Assembly (NCBI GenBank): GCA_031270565.1
Contig: JAISXJ010000169.1
Span: 1 to 11,839, forward strand
From: Prevotellaceae bacterium
GTDB taxonomy: Bacteria; Bacteroidota; Bacteroidia; Bacteroidales; Paludibacteraceae
Length of the DNA stretch: 11,839 nt
Reading direction: 5' to 3'
Below, piece by piece: positions 1-7,590 of the stretch. Position numbers and translations under genes: made by a program. The notes under the pieces are model-generated. The model was not told where the DNA came from, ran no database searches, and worked only from the letters and a program-made list of their open reading frames with translations. Positions within the stretch are counted from its first letter, which is position 1; the number at the start of each line of letters is the position of its first letter.

Positions 1-130
1 CTAATTGTAAGGGCGTGTTTTGCAGGAACGAAAAATTTTTCGCCCTTATGCGCAATTCCATTACCTTTTCGATACAGTTTTCTATTGTTCGTTCCTCGTT
101 GTAACACGGAATTATTAAAGAAAGTTTCAT
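1..130 (-). CDS. Glycosyltransferase family 2, N-terminal fragment (runs off left edge)
   Basis: Reading the minus strand from the ATG at 130-128 gives an open frame to the window edge, 43 codons, beginning MKLSLIIPCYNEERTIENCI. The hydrophobic first strand followed by PCYNEE is the classic start of GT-A fold family 2 glycosyltransferases, closest in style to the DPM1 / polyprenyl-phosphate sugar transferase group that begins LxIIPCYNE. Such enzymes transfer a sugar from a nucleotide donor at the cytoplasmic face of the membrane. The DXD motif and any C-terminal membrane helices lie outside the window, so donor and acceptor cannot be inferred. A TATCTTTG -7 box sits about 40 bp upstream on the minus strand. 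The gene is divergent from the polysaccharide operon starting at 336 and may serve the same pathway (inference). Confidence 0.8.
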   Translation of the reverse strand, partial: MKLSLIIPCYNEERTIENCIEKVMELRIRAKNFSFLQNTPLQL

Positions 131-170
131 ATCTTATCAAATTTTTTGAATCTTTTATCAATTCAGACTG

Positions 171-178
171 CAAAGATA
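171..178 (-). promoter_or_regulatory. Bacteroidetes -7 promoter box for the leftward glycosyltransferase gene
   Basis: On the minus strand this reads TATCTTTG, a full match to the Bacteroidetes consensus TAnnTTTG. It lies 40 bp upstream of the glycosyltransferase ATG, leaving room for a 5' UTR of roughly 30-35 nt. The expected -33 TTTG is not clear; only a run of T (minus strand) is found near the right distance. The call rests on the -7 box and its position. Confidence 0.6.
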
Positions 179-285
179 CAAATTTACATCTGGAAAAAAT
201 TGCGCTCTGCTCTTTTAGGAAAAATCACTCCGCAGATTCATTTGTTAGATGTAGATTATTATGATACTAATCTCCAAAAAAGTTG

Positions 286-293
286 TACCTTTG
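286..293 (+). promoter_or_regulatory. Bacteroidetes -7 promoter box for the polysaccharide operon
   Basis: TACCTTTG matches TAnnTTTG and is followed by a GC-rich start region, then an AT-rich leader to the ATG at 336, giving an expected UTR of about 35 nt. No good -33 TTTG is found 19-21 bp upstream. It is the only convincing promoter box before the five-gene operon, whose gene gaps are all short (at most 33 bp), so it probably drives the whole unit. Confidence 0.55.
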
Positions 294-335
294 CGGGCTG
301 TTTGTTTTAGTATATTTAGTTAATTCTGTGATACT

Positions 336-2357
336 ATGTTCGCTAAAAGTATGAAAAAACGCGCAAAAAAAAAGATATTTCCGGCGAATAACCTGTTCTC
401 TCACCTGTACACGTTGAAATATGTGCCACGTTGGATTATTCTGTTCGCTGATACTTTTCTTTGCGTTATCGCATTTATTCTTGTTGATTATTTTTCAAAA
501 AAATACTATCTCCTTTATTCTCTTGAACCGTTTCCGGTTACAGTGGCATTTGAGATAAGGTTGGCTATACTCCTGATTATACAGGTGTTTTTTTTCTACA
601 TTTTTCATATTTACTCAAGCATCCTGCGCCATTCAAGCTACACGGATTTGACCAAACTGCTGTTTGCTGTCTTTTCGACGGCGCTTACGGTGTTGGGTGT
701 GCAGGTCATTTATAAATTGATATTCGGCGGTTTTTGCTTCATAATGGGAGAGTTGTGGCTTTATATGGTTTTTGCTTTCCTGTCATTATTTTTGCTTCGT
801 CTGCTGGTAAAAACGCTTTATGACGTGGTGATTATCGGTAGCGGAAAATTGAGCGTCGCAATGGTTTACAGTTCAGAATCGACTGGAGTAGGCATCGCCC
901 AAATGATCAGTTCCGTACCTCATTCGGGGTACAAGTTGGTAGGTTTCATCAGCGATGACCAACCCACAGCCCGCCGAGCGCTCGGATTGCCTATTCTGTC
1001 CACCAGAAATTTTGAAAAACTGCTGAAATTTATTACAAAAAAACACGTAACCGCCGTTATCATATCGCAGGAACAACTCAACGCCATTAGCTCTACCAAA
1101 AGCATGGATTTTTTCTTCTCGAATCATATCCGAATGGTTGTGATTTCGTCTATGCAAGATTATCAGAACGAGACTCCACCATGTCCTGCAAAAGGAAAAA
1201 AGCTAAAAAAAGTCCAGATAGAAGACCTGTTACAGCGGTCTCAAATACAGATTAATGAGGATCATGTTCGAAATGATTTGTATCAGAAAAATATTATGAT
1301 AACCGGCGCCGCCGGCTCCATTGGGAGCGAATTGACGCGACAGATTTGCGGTTATGCTCCTGCGTCGATTGTGTTGCTGGATAATGCGGAATCGGCGCTG
1401 CACGATCTGCGGCTGGAATTGTCGGAGAGATTCCCTGAACAGCATTGCGTGATTGCCATCGGAGATATTCGCAATGCCAACAGGGTAGAATTTTTGATGG
1501 AAACCCATAAGCCGCACATTGTTTTTCATGCTGCCGCTTACAAGCATGTTCCTCTGATGGAAGACAGTCCTACCGAAGCCGTTTCATCAAATGTGCTTGG
1601 GACAAAAATATTAGCTGATATGTCGGTGAAATATGGCGTAAAGCGTTTTGTGATGATTTCTACCGATAAAGCCGTTAATCCGACAAACGTGATGGGTGCA
1701 TCCAAACGCGCTGCCGAAATCTATGTGCAGTCGCTTTTCCGGAAAATGGAGAGAGATGGCAGTATGTCAACACGGTTTATTACTACCCGTTTTGGAAACG
1801 TACTCGGGTCGAATGGGTCGGTGATACCTCTTTTTCAGCGTCAAATTGAAAAAGGCGGTCCTCTGACCGTTACGCATCCCAACATTATTCGCTACTTTAT
1901 GACCATTAAGGAGGCGTGTCTGTTAGTGCTGGAAGCAGGAACAATGGGGCAAGGCGGTGAAATATTTGTTTTTGATATGGGCAATCCTGTGAAAATTGCC
2001 GAGCTTGCCCGCCAAATGATTCAACTCTCCGGATTAACCCCCGGAAAAGATATTGACATCGTTTACACCGGTCTGCGAAACGGAGAGAAACTCTACGAAG
2101 AGTTGCTTGGAAATGCCGAAAAAACTTTACCCACCTACCACAACAAAGTGATGATTGCCAAAGTAACCGAATACGAATACGACACATTACTGCCCGAAAT
2201 TAACACGCTCATTGCTCTTAGCCGTATGTCGAAAGACTATCTTGTGGTGGCACAACTGAAGAAAATTGTTACCGAGTATGTGAGTCAAAATTCTCGCTTT
2301 GAATTGTTGGACATTAATTTGCCTCAGAATAGTGAACTGAACAAGCATGACAATTAA
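336..2357 (+). CDS. Membrane-anchored NDP-sugar 4,6-dehydratase (WbpM/FlaA1/CapD family)
   Basis: This 673-aa protein has the architecture of the large WbpM/PglF-type polysaccharide biosynthesis dehydratases: about four transmembrane helices (roughly residues 33-53, 72-92, 106-127, 137-157), a first Rossmann-like domain (VVIIGSG at 164-170, then YKLVGFISDD near 199-208), and a C-terminal extended SDR domain. The NAD-binding motif TGAAGSIG is at 323-330. The active-site stretch STDKAVNPTNVMGASKR spans 442-458; Met453 replaces the usual SDR Tyr and Lys457 is retained, as is characteristic of this family. The likely reaction is UDP-GlcNAc to the 4-keto-6-deoxy sugar, a step towards sugars such as QuiNAc, FucNAc or bacillosamine; which one is not decided here. 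It is the first gene of the operon, 21 bp before the WecA-like gene. An alternative start at Met6 would shorten it by five residues; the longer ATG is kept because it is about 43 bp after the -7 box. Confidence 0.93.
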   Translation: MFAKSMKKRAKKKIFPANNLFSHLYTLKYVPRWIILFADTFLCVIAFILVDYFSKKYYLLYSLEPFPVTVAFEIRLAILLIIQVFFFYIFHIYSSILRHSSYTDLTKLLFAVFSTALTVLGVQVIYKLIFGGFCFIMGELWLYMVFAFLSLFLLRLLVKTLYDVVIIGSGKLSVAMVYSSESTGVGIAQMISSVPHSGYKLVGFISDDQPTARRALGLPILSTRNFEKLLKFITKKHVTAVIISQEQLNAISSTKSMDFFFSNHIRMVVISSMQDYQNETPPCPAKGKKLKKVQIEDLLQRSQIQINEDHVRNDLYQKNIMITGAAGSIGSELTRQICGYAPASIVLLDNAESALHDLRLELSERFPEQHCVIAIGDIRNANRVEFLMETHKPHIVFHAAAYKHVPLMEDSPTEAVSSNVLGTKILADMSVKYGVKRFVMISTDKAVNPTNVMGASKRAAEIYVQSLFRKMERDGSMSTRFITTRFGNVLGSNGSVIPLFQRQIEKGGPLTVTHPNIIRYFMTIKEACLLVLEAGTMGQGGEIFVFDMGNPVKIAELARQMIQLSGLTPGKDIDIVYTGLRNGEKLYEELLGNAEKTLPTYHNKVMIAKVTEYEYDTLLPEINTLIALSRMSKDYLVVAQLKKIVTEYVSQNSRFELLDINLPQNSELNKHDN

Positions 2358-2378
2358 TCGTTTGTAAATTAAGATATA

Positions 2379-3482
2379 ATGGCAAATCTTGTTTCCATTT
2401 TAACGCAACATGCATATCTCAGTATATTGATCACCTTTATTGCAGGACTGATTACCATGCCGTTTGTCATTCGTATAGCACGCAAGCACAATCTGGTGGT
2501 AAAACCAAACAAACGGACTTCACATCAGGGCGCCATACCGAATATTGGCGGGTTGAATATTTTTATCTCTCTGTTGCTCATATACGTGTGGCTGATCGCC
2601 GACGCTTTTTCAATCTATCAGCTTATCGGATTCTGTTTCATCTTTTTAGTAGGTTTCATCGACGACATGGTTGACCTGACGCCTTTCTGGAAAATTATCG
2701 GAGAGAGCGGAGCAGCGCTGTTTCTTATTGTATTCGCCGATGTCAGAATCTCGCATTTACACGGACTTTTCGGCATTGAGGAACTGCCGTTATGGTGGAG
2801 TTATCTGATTTCCTATACTGTGTTTTTCGCCATCATCAATTCGTTTAATCTCATTGACGGGGTTGATGGATTGGCTTCGGGACTTGGCATTGTTTCCAGT
2901 CTGTTTTTTGCCATCTATTTTACACTGGTTGGAGAGGCGCTAATGGCGTTATTGTGTTTTGCCACCATAGGCGCGTTAGCCATATTCTTTATTTATAATG
3001 TATTCGGTAAAAGTGAGCGAAAGATTTTTATGGGAGATTCCGGCGCATTGTTGACGGGCTATTTGCTGGTCTGTTTTGTTTTTCTTTTTCTGGAGAAAAA
3101 CGCTTACCATACCGTTGACAGCAGTTACCAAATGGCGGCAGCGCCGGTTGTGGCTATCTGCGTCCTGTTTGTCCCCCTGTTCGACACTGTGAGGATAGTG
3201 CTCACACGACTTAAACAGGGACGGTCGCCAATCAAACCGGATAAGAATCATATTCACCATCTTTTGCTGCGTACCGGATTAAAACACAGGCAGGTAACAC
3301 TTGTTCTACTCAGTGTATCGCTTGTATTTATTGTTTTTGGCATTGTGGGGCGAAACTGGAATATGTGGCTGTTACTGACGGTGGTTTTTGGATGTGGCTC
3401 GGCGCTGACGGTAGGACTTTGGCGTATCCTCGATCACCATGCGTATAAAAATATGCCTCCTGCTAATAATTCTTCAAAGTGA
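2379..3482 (+). CDS. Polyprenyl-phosphate HexNAc-1-phosphate transferase (WecA/TagO/MraY superfamily)
   Basis: A 367-aa polytopic membrane protein of normal family length. It would transfer a HexNAc-1-phosphate from a UDP-sugar to undecaprenyl phosphate on the cytoplasmic face, starting assembly of a lipid-linked glycan. Family motifs appear in order: NKRTSHQGAIPNIGG (44-58), the Mg-binding FIDDMVD with Asp95, Asp96 and Asp99, NSFNLIDGVDGL (154-165), FMGDSG (217-222), and the carbohydrate-recognition loop PDKNHIHH (287-294) before a conserved Leu/Arg segment. About ten to eleven hydrophobic helices are visible. The PDKNHIHH loop favours WecA/TagO-type enzymes over MraY (family knowledge). It lies between the dehydratase and the dehydrogenase, as expected of the initiating transferase of a Wzx/Wzy pathway. 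The exact sugar substrate is not determined by the sequence. Confidence 0.93.
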   Translation: MANLVSILTQHAYLSILITFIAGLITMPFVIRIARKHNLVVKPNKRTSHQGAIPNIGGLNIFISLLLIYVWLIADAFSIYQLIGFCFIFLVGFIDDMVDLTPFWKIIGESGAALFLIVFADVRISHLHGLFGIEELPLWWSYLISYTVFFAIINSFNLIDGVDGLASGLGIVSSLFFAIYFTLVGEALMALLCFATIGALAIFFIYNVFGKSERKIFMGDSGALLTGYLLVCFVFLFLEKNAYHTVDSSYQMAAAPVVAICVLFVPLFDTVRIVLTRLKQGRSPIKPDKNHIHHLLLRTGLKHRQVTLVLLSVSLVFIVFGIVGRNWNMWLLLTVVFGCGSALTVGLWRILDHHAYKNMPPANNSSK

Positions 3483-3515
3483 AAACATTAAATTTTTACA
3501 TAAAACGAACAAATA

Positions 3516-4811
3516 ATGAATAGAGAAACAACAATAGCAATTATTGGATTGGGATATGTCGGCTTGCCGCTGGCAGTGGAATTTGGCAAAAAATACCGTG
3601 TAGTGGGATATGATATTAATACCCTCAGAGTAGATGAACTGCAACGTGGCGAAGACCACACTATGGAAGCTGATCTTGAAGGCATGAAGCAGGCTACCGA
3701 TCTTTATCGTTCTTCAGAAGGCGTTATCGGGCTTTCATTCTCATCAAACATTAAAGATATTGAAAATAGCAATACTTATATTGTTACCGTACCAACGCCT
3801 ATTGATGAGTTGAATAATCCCAATTTGACCCCGTTGCTCAAAGCCTCCGTTATGTTGGGTGGCGTGCTTAAAAAAGGTGATTTGGTTATTTACGAATCGA
3901 CGGTTTATCCCGGATGCACGGAAGAGGAGTGCATCCCCGTGCTCGAAAAAACGTCAGGACTGGTCTATAACCGCGATTTCTTTTGCGGTTATTCGCCCGA
4001 ACGTATCAATCCGGGTGACAAAGTCAATACACTGACCAAAATTACCAAAGTTACCTCCGGTTCTACGCCCGAAACAGCAGACACCGTTGATGCACTCTAC
4101 AATTCTATTCTGCAAAATGGTACATATAAAGCGTCCAGTATCAGGGTTGCCGAAGCCAGCAAAGCCATTGAAAATGCCCAACGCGACCTGAATATCTCAT
4201 TTATGAACGAGTTGGCGCTGATTTGCGACCGCATCGGAATTGATACCAATGACGTGATAGATGCCGCAAGCAGTAAATGGAATTTCCTGAAATACCGACC
4301 GGGTTTGGTTGGCGGACATTGCATCGGCGTTGACCCTTATTATTTGGCTCATAAGGCAAAAGCGCTCGGATATAGTCCCGAAGTTATTCTTTCCGGCAGA
4401 CGGGTGAATAACGACATCGCTAATTTTATCGCCTGCAAGGTACTGAAACTGATGATACATAAAGAGCTTAATGTTACAAATGCTCACGTGTTGATTCTCG
4501 GTATAACCTTTAAAGAAAACTGTCCGGATATTCGCAATACCAAAGTTGTGGATATTGTCAATTTTCTGGAAAATTTTGGATTGTTCGTCGATATTTATGA
4601 CCCCATCGCCGATGCTGATGCGGTCAAACATGAACATAACAGGACGTTACTCCCCGAAGTTGACCCAGACAAAGAATATCAGGCAATCATTGCCTGTGTA
4701 TCCCACGACGTATTCAAATCGTTTGATTTTCAAAAATACCATGACTATGGCGCAATAATCTTTGATGTAAAAGGTTTTGTTGATCGCTCCATTGTTGACA
4801 GTCGTCTATAG
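3516..4811 (+). CDS. UDP-N-acetylhexosamine 6-dehydrogenase (WbpA/TviB-type nucleotide sugar dehydrogenase)
   Basis: This 431-aa cytosolic enzyme belongs to the UDP-glucose/GDP-mannose dehydrogenase superfamily. It performs the NAD-dependent two-step oxidation of C6 alcohol to carboxylate, producing a UDP-hexosaminuronic acid. The N-terminal NAD-binding motif GLGYVG is at 11-16. The substrate-binding segment VPTPIDELNNPNLTPL (92-107), YESTVYPG with Glu127, Lys216 in the ASKAIENAQRDLNI helix, and the catalytic Cys269 in GLVGGHCIGVDPYYL are all intact. The KWNFLKYRPG stretch before the Cys is typical of the UDP-GlcNAc/GalNAc group (WbpA, TviB) rather than UDP-glucose dehydrogenase (Ugd). The C-terminal UDP-binding domain begins near residue 322 (HVLILGITFKENCPDIRNTK). 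The length is normal. The stop codon lies inside a perfect palindrome (4796-4821). It probably supplies an acidic aminosugar for the repeat unit. Confidence 0.92.
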   Translation: MNRETTIAIIGLGYVGLPLAVEFGKKYRVVGYDINTLRVDELQRGEDHTMEADLEGMKQATDLYRSSEGVIGLSFSSNIKDIENSNTYIVTVPTPIDELNNPNLTPLLKASVMLGGVLKKGDLVIYESTVYPGCTEEECIPVLEKTSGLVYNRDFFCGYSPERINPGDKVNTLTKITKVTSGSTPETADTVDALYNSILQNGTYKASSIRVAEASKAIENAQRDLNISFMNELALICDRIGIDTNDVIDAASSKWNFLKYRPGLVGGHCIGVDPYYLAHKAKALGYSPEVILSGRRVNNDIANFIACKVLKLMIHKELNVTNAHVLILGITFKENCPDIRNTKVVDIVNFLENFGLFVDIYDPIADADAVKHEHNRTLLPEVDPDKEYQAIIACVSHDVFKSFDFQKYHDYGAIIFDVKGFVDRSIVDSRL

Positions 4812-4821
4812 ACGACTGTCA
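4796..4821. repeat. Perfect 26-bp palindrome across the dehydrogenase stop codon
   Basis: The half-site TGACAGTCGTCTA (4796-4808) is followed directly by its exact reverse complement (4809-4821), so the duplex is a perfect palindrome and the RNA could fold into an 11-bp stem around a TATA loop. The left arm encodes the last residues of the dehydrogenase and the TAG stop lies at 4809-4811. The right arm occupies the start of the 30-bp gap before the flippase gene. There is no downstream T-run, so it is not a standard intrinsic terminator. It may be an mRNA-processing or stability hairpin that tunes expression within the operon (inference). Confidence 0.75.
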
Positions 4822-4841
4822 TTCCGAAAATATATGTTCAA

Positions 4842-6293
4842 ATGGCATCACTGCGTGAGAAAACTGTTAGCGGCTTTCTGTGGAATTTTATAGAATTGAT
4901 ATCTTCACAGATTATCAATTTTATAGGAACATGGTTTCTTGCACGCTACTTTCTCTCGCCGGAAGATTACGGGCTGATTGGTTACACCGTTATCTTCACA
5001 TCTCTGGCACAGGTATTTATTGACAGCGGCTTCAGTCAGGCGCTTATCAGAAAACAGGATTGCAGCGAGGCAGATTACAATACGGTGTTTTATGTCAATA
5101 TTCTGCTTGGAGTGTTTCTCTACGGACTGCTTTTTCTCTTTGCTCCTGTCATCGCCAACTATTATCAGGAACCAAGTCTGGTGAAGATTATTCGGGTGAT
5201 TGCGGTGATATTGCCGCTCAATGCTCTGATACTGGTTCATCGTACGATTCTCATTAAACAGCTGGACTTTAAACGGCATGCCATTATTGGGATAACAGGC
5301 GCTTTTTGCGGCTTTGCTGTGGCGGTGGCTATGGCGTTCAACGGGTTTACGGTGTGGAGTCTGGTTGGCAAATCGGTGGTAACATACGGCGTTCTGATGC
5401 TTCTGTTCTGGATTTTTGGCGTATGGCATCCCAAGAGAATGTTTTCAATAGAATCGGTTAAAACGCTGTTGGGGTTCGGGTCGAAATTGCTGTTAATTTA
5501 TACCATGGCAACGCTCTTCAAGAGTATCTACAACAGCGTTATAGGAAAAAATTACGGCAAACAGGAATTTGGTTTTTATACCAATGCCGATACAATATCA
5601 AGTGTTCCTGCAGCAGTGATTACGGCATTGATAAACAAGGTAGCATATTCGGCGCTGTCGGGATTTCAAACCAACACGCCACAACTCAAGGAGCATCTCC
5701 GAACCCTGATGCGCCCGATATTGCTGGTGTCATTCACCGGACTGCTGACGCTGACAGTGGTGGGTGAACCGTTCCTGATACTGATGCTGACAGATAAATG
5801 GGCGGGCACAGTTTTCTTTTTTCAAGTATTGTGCGTTGCCTATATGGCACATATTTTACATGCTGAAAATCAGATTGTAATGACTATTCTTGGACGGTCG
5901 GACTATTTTCTCTGGACGGAAATAATTAAATATCTGCTCTTTATTCCGGTAATATTTATTGGCTTGTCTTGTGGCATCAGAGTGCTGGTGATTGCTTATG
6001 CCGTACATTGCTGGGTGGGTTTTTTGCTGAACGCCATGTTCACTAAGCGCCTGATTGATTACGGACTTAAAGAACAGTTATTAGATTTACTTGTTCCTAT
6101 GGGCATTGCTCTGGCAGTTGCCGCAGCAACCGTTTTTGCAGGATGGCTGATGCAGGACGCTTCCTTATGGATGTTGCTGATTGTCCAGTTGTTGGTAGCT
6201 GCGGTAATGGCTATCCTGATTACGCGGATTGCCAAGGTAAGAGCCTATCGTGAATTAAAGTCGTTAATCGTTTCATTTGTCAAACGCAAATAA
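4842..6293 (+). CDS. Wzx-type lipopolysaccharide/oligosaccharide flippase (MOP superfamily)
   Basis: A 483-aa polytopic inner-membrane protein of the normal length for Wzx/WzxC-like flippases (Polysacc_synt family, MOP exporters). It would move the undecaprenyl-diphosphate-linked repeat unit to the periplasmic face for polymerisation. The N-terminus (residues 7-48: KTVSGFLWNF, then a long hydrophobic segment ending ARYFLSPEDYGLIGY) and the central cytoplasmic-loop signature FGFYTNADTISSVPAAVITA (243-262) match the colanic-acid-exporter-like subgroup. Around 12-14 hydrophobic helices are visible. The ATG lies 30 bp after the dehydrogenase stop, just past the palindrome. It stands directly before the Wzy-like polymerase gene, the standard pairing. 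No truncation or frameshift is seen. Substrate specificity cannot be read from sequence. Confidence 0.92.
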   Translation: MASLREKTVSGFLWNFIELISSQIINFIGTWFLARYFLSPEDYGLIGYTVIFTSLAQVFIDSGFSQALIRKQDCSEADYNTVFYVNILLGVFLYGLLFLFAPVIANYYQEPSLVKIIRVIAVILPLNALILVHRTILIKQLDFKRHAIIGITGAFCGFAVAVAMAFNGFTVWSLVGKSVVTYGVLMLLFWIFGVWHPKRMFSIESVKTLLGFGSKLLLIYTMATLFKSIYNSVIGKNYGKQEFGFYTNADTISSVPAAVITALINKVAYSALSGFQTNTPQLKEHLRTLMRPILLVSFTGLLTLTVVGEPFLILMLTDKWAGTVFFFQVLCVAYMAHILHAENQIVMTILGRSDYFLWTEIIKYLLFIPVIFIGLSCGIRVLVIAYAVHCWVGFLLNAMFTKRLIDYGLKEQLLDLLVPMGIALAVAAATVFAGWLMQDASLWMLLIVQLLVAAVMAILITRIAKVRAYRELKSLIVSFVKRK

Positions 6294-6309
6294 CCAATGT
6301 AATATTATT

Positions 6310-7590
6310 ATGGCATCCACAAGCAATCTGTTAATCCTGCTGATATATTTTCTGGAAGTTGTCGTACTGACATGGTGCGAAAGAAAACTTTGGAAAACGC
6401 TCTACACGCCCCTCTGTTGCCTGATGCTTCCCTTTTCGTTGGTGTTGCTTGTTACGCTCCTGTTAGCCGGCAACGGCACTTTTGTCGCGTTCTACTATCC
6501 TACACTCTATTATGTGATGATAGGATTGCTGGCGTTCTTTATTCCAAGCGCTGTGCTTGGCGCTGTTCGTGCTAAACGAACATCCACGGTTCACAACACT
6601 GTTAACAGGAACATTCACGAAACCATACCTCTATCTATACCTCCAATGAAAGCTATTCTTGCGATAACTTTTGTCATCTTGGGACTGTACACTGTTCATT
6701 CCTTCATAGCTATGTCATCCAGTTCATACGTCATCGGCACGGACGAATTTGGTACGGAATATGCGGGTGGTGGATTATGGGGACATCTGCGTCTGTTGCT
6801 GATGGCAATCACGATACTGCTGATATACCTCTATGACCGTTCCTGTCGCTGGTATTTGCTGCTGATAGGGTTATGTTTAGTCATCTTTGCGCTCACTCAG
6901 GTGAAAGGATGGATACTGATTCCCATTATTGCGGGATTACTCCTGCGCCTGTGTACGGGGAAAACTCGATTAAAGTTCTCATTTGTTCTCTGGATAATTC
7001 TGTTAGGTTTTGCCGTGTTCTTTATCAGTTATGCGCTGACGCTTGCTGTTGGGAAATATTCCCCTATGACCGTATCATTTTTGGAAATTATCAACAACAT
7101 TTTTATGCACTATCTCACCAGCGGCATACTTGGTATGAGCATGGATGTTCAACTTGGTTTTCCTGAGGAAGCGCGTCCGGAAGTTCTTTTTGCCCAGATA
7201 GTCAATTTATGGTATTTTATAATGGGAGAAGATTTTGTATCTCCTATAAATCCGCTCTTCTTTCAAAGCGGAGTCTCCGGTACGAATGTGCGTTCCCTGT
7301 TTGGAACGACGTATCTCAATGTGGGAATGTTCGGCTATATCGTGCTGCTTATGGTAATAAGCAGTCTATTCTACGGGCTTCGCACGGTGGTTTTGAAGAA
7401 GCAAAATCTGTTCATCTACGCCATTGATGCATGGTTGTGTGCATTTTTGTGCATGGGGTGGTTTGATTACTATTTTCATATGCTTCATGTAATTGAAATC
7501 CCTGTCTTTCTGCTGCTTCTCTCCGCTATCAGCCGGATCAAATGGCGTGTTAACCTGCCCAGCCTTCGCGGTCAAGATTGCGATAATTAA
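6310..7590 (+). CDS. Wzy-like oligosaccharide repeat-unit polymerase
   Basis: The 426-aa product is almost wholly hydrophobic, with about 10-12 predicted helices and a large hydrophilic loop in the C-terminal half. Features recalling the oligosaccharide repeat-unit polymerase family are the FALTQVKGWIL segment (183-193) and the loop SGVSGTNVRSLFGTTYLNVG (310-329) before a hydrophobic helix. Wzy proteins share little sequence, so the call also leans on context: it is last in an operon immediately after Wzx. It would join repeat units on the periplasmic side of the inner membrane. I chose the ATG at 6310; an in-frame TTG at 6277 would add 11 residues and overlap the wzx end by 17 bp, but the ATG begins a typical short N-terminus leading into the first helix. 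The last 13 codons run antisense into the 3' end of yifB, so the C-terminal tail (residues 414-426) may have been acquired by read-through after a rearrangement (inference). Confidence 0.8.
   Translation: MASTSNLLILLIYFLEVVVLTWCERKLWKTLYTPLCCLMLPFSLVLLVTLLLAGNGTFVAFYYPTLYYVMIGLLAFFIPSAVLGAVRAKRTSTVHNTVNRNIHETIPLSIPPMKAILAITFVILGLYTVHSFIAMSSSSYVIGTDEFGTEYAGGGLWGHLRLLLMAITILLIYLYDRSCRWYLLLIGLCLVIFALTQVKGWILIPIIAGLLLRLCTGKTRLKFSFVLWIILLGFAVFFISYALTLAVGKYSPMTVSFLEIINNIFMHYLTSGILGMSMDVQLGFPEEARPEVLFAQIVNLWYFIMGEDFVSPINPLFFQSGVSGTNVRSLFGTTYLNVGMFGYIVLLMVISSLFYGLRTVVLKKQNLFIYAIDAWLCAFLCMGWFDYYFHMLHVIEIPVFLLLLSAISRIKWRVNLPSLRGQDCDN

Noticed and set aside
1301..1316. GC-rich near-palindrome within the dehydratase gene
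   Set aside because: It encodes the TGAAG part of the NAD-binding glycine motif; the codons explain it.
4905..5429. Long antisense open frame within the flippase gene
   Set aside because: It lies wholly opposite a strongly supported membrane protein gene, has a composition unlike a real protein, and shows no recognisable motif or start signal.
6277..6309. TTG start adding 11 residues to the Wzy-like protein
   Set aside because: It would overlap the flippase gene by 17 bp and add a polar N-terminal tail; the ATG at 6310 is simpler. It cannot be excluded.
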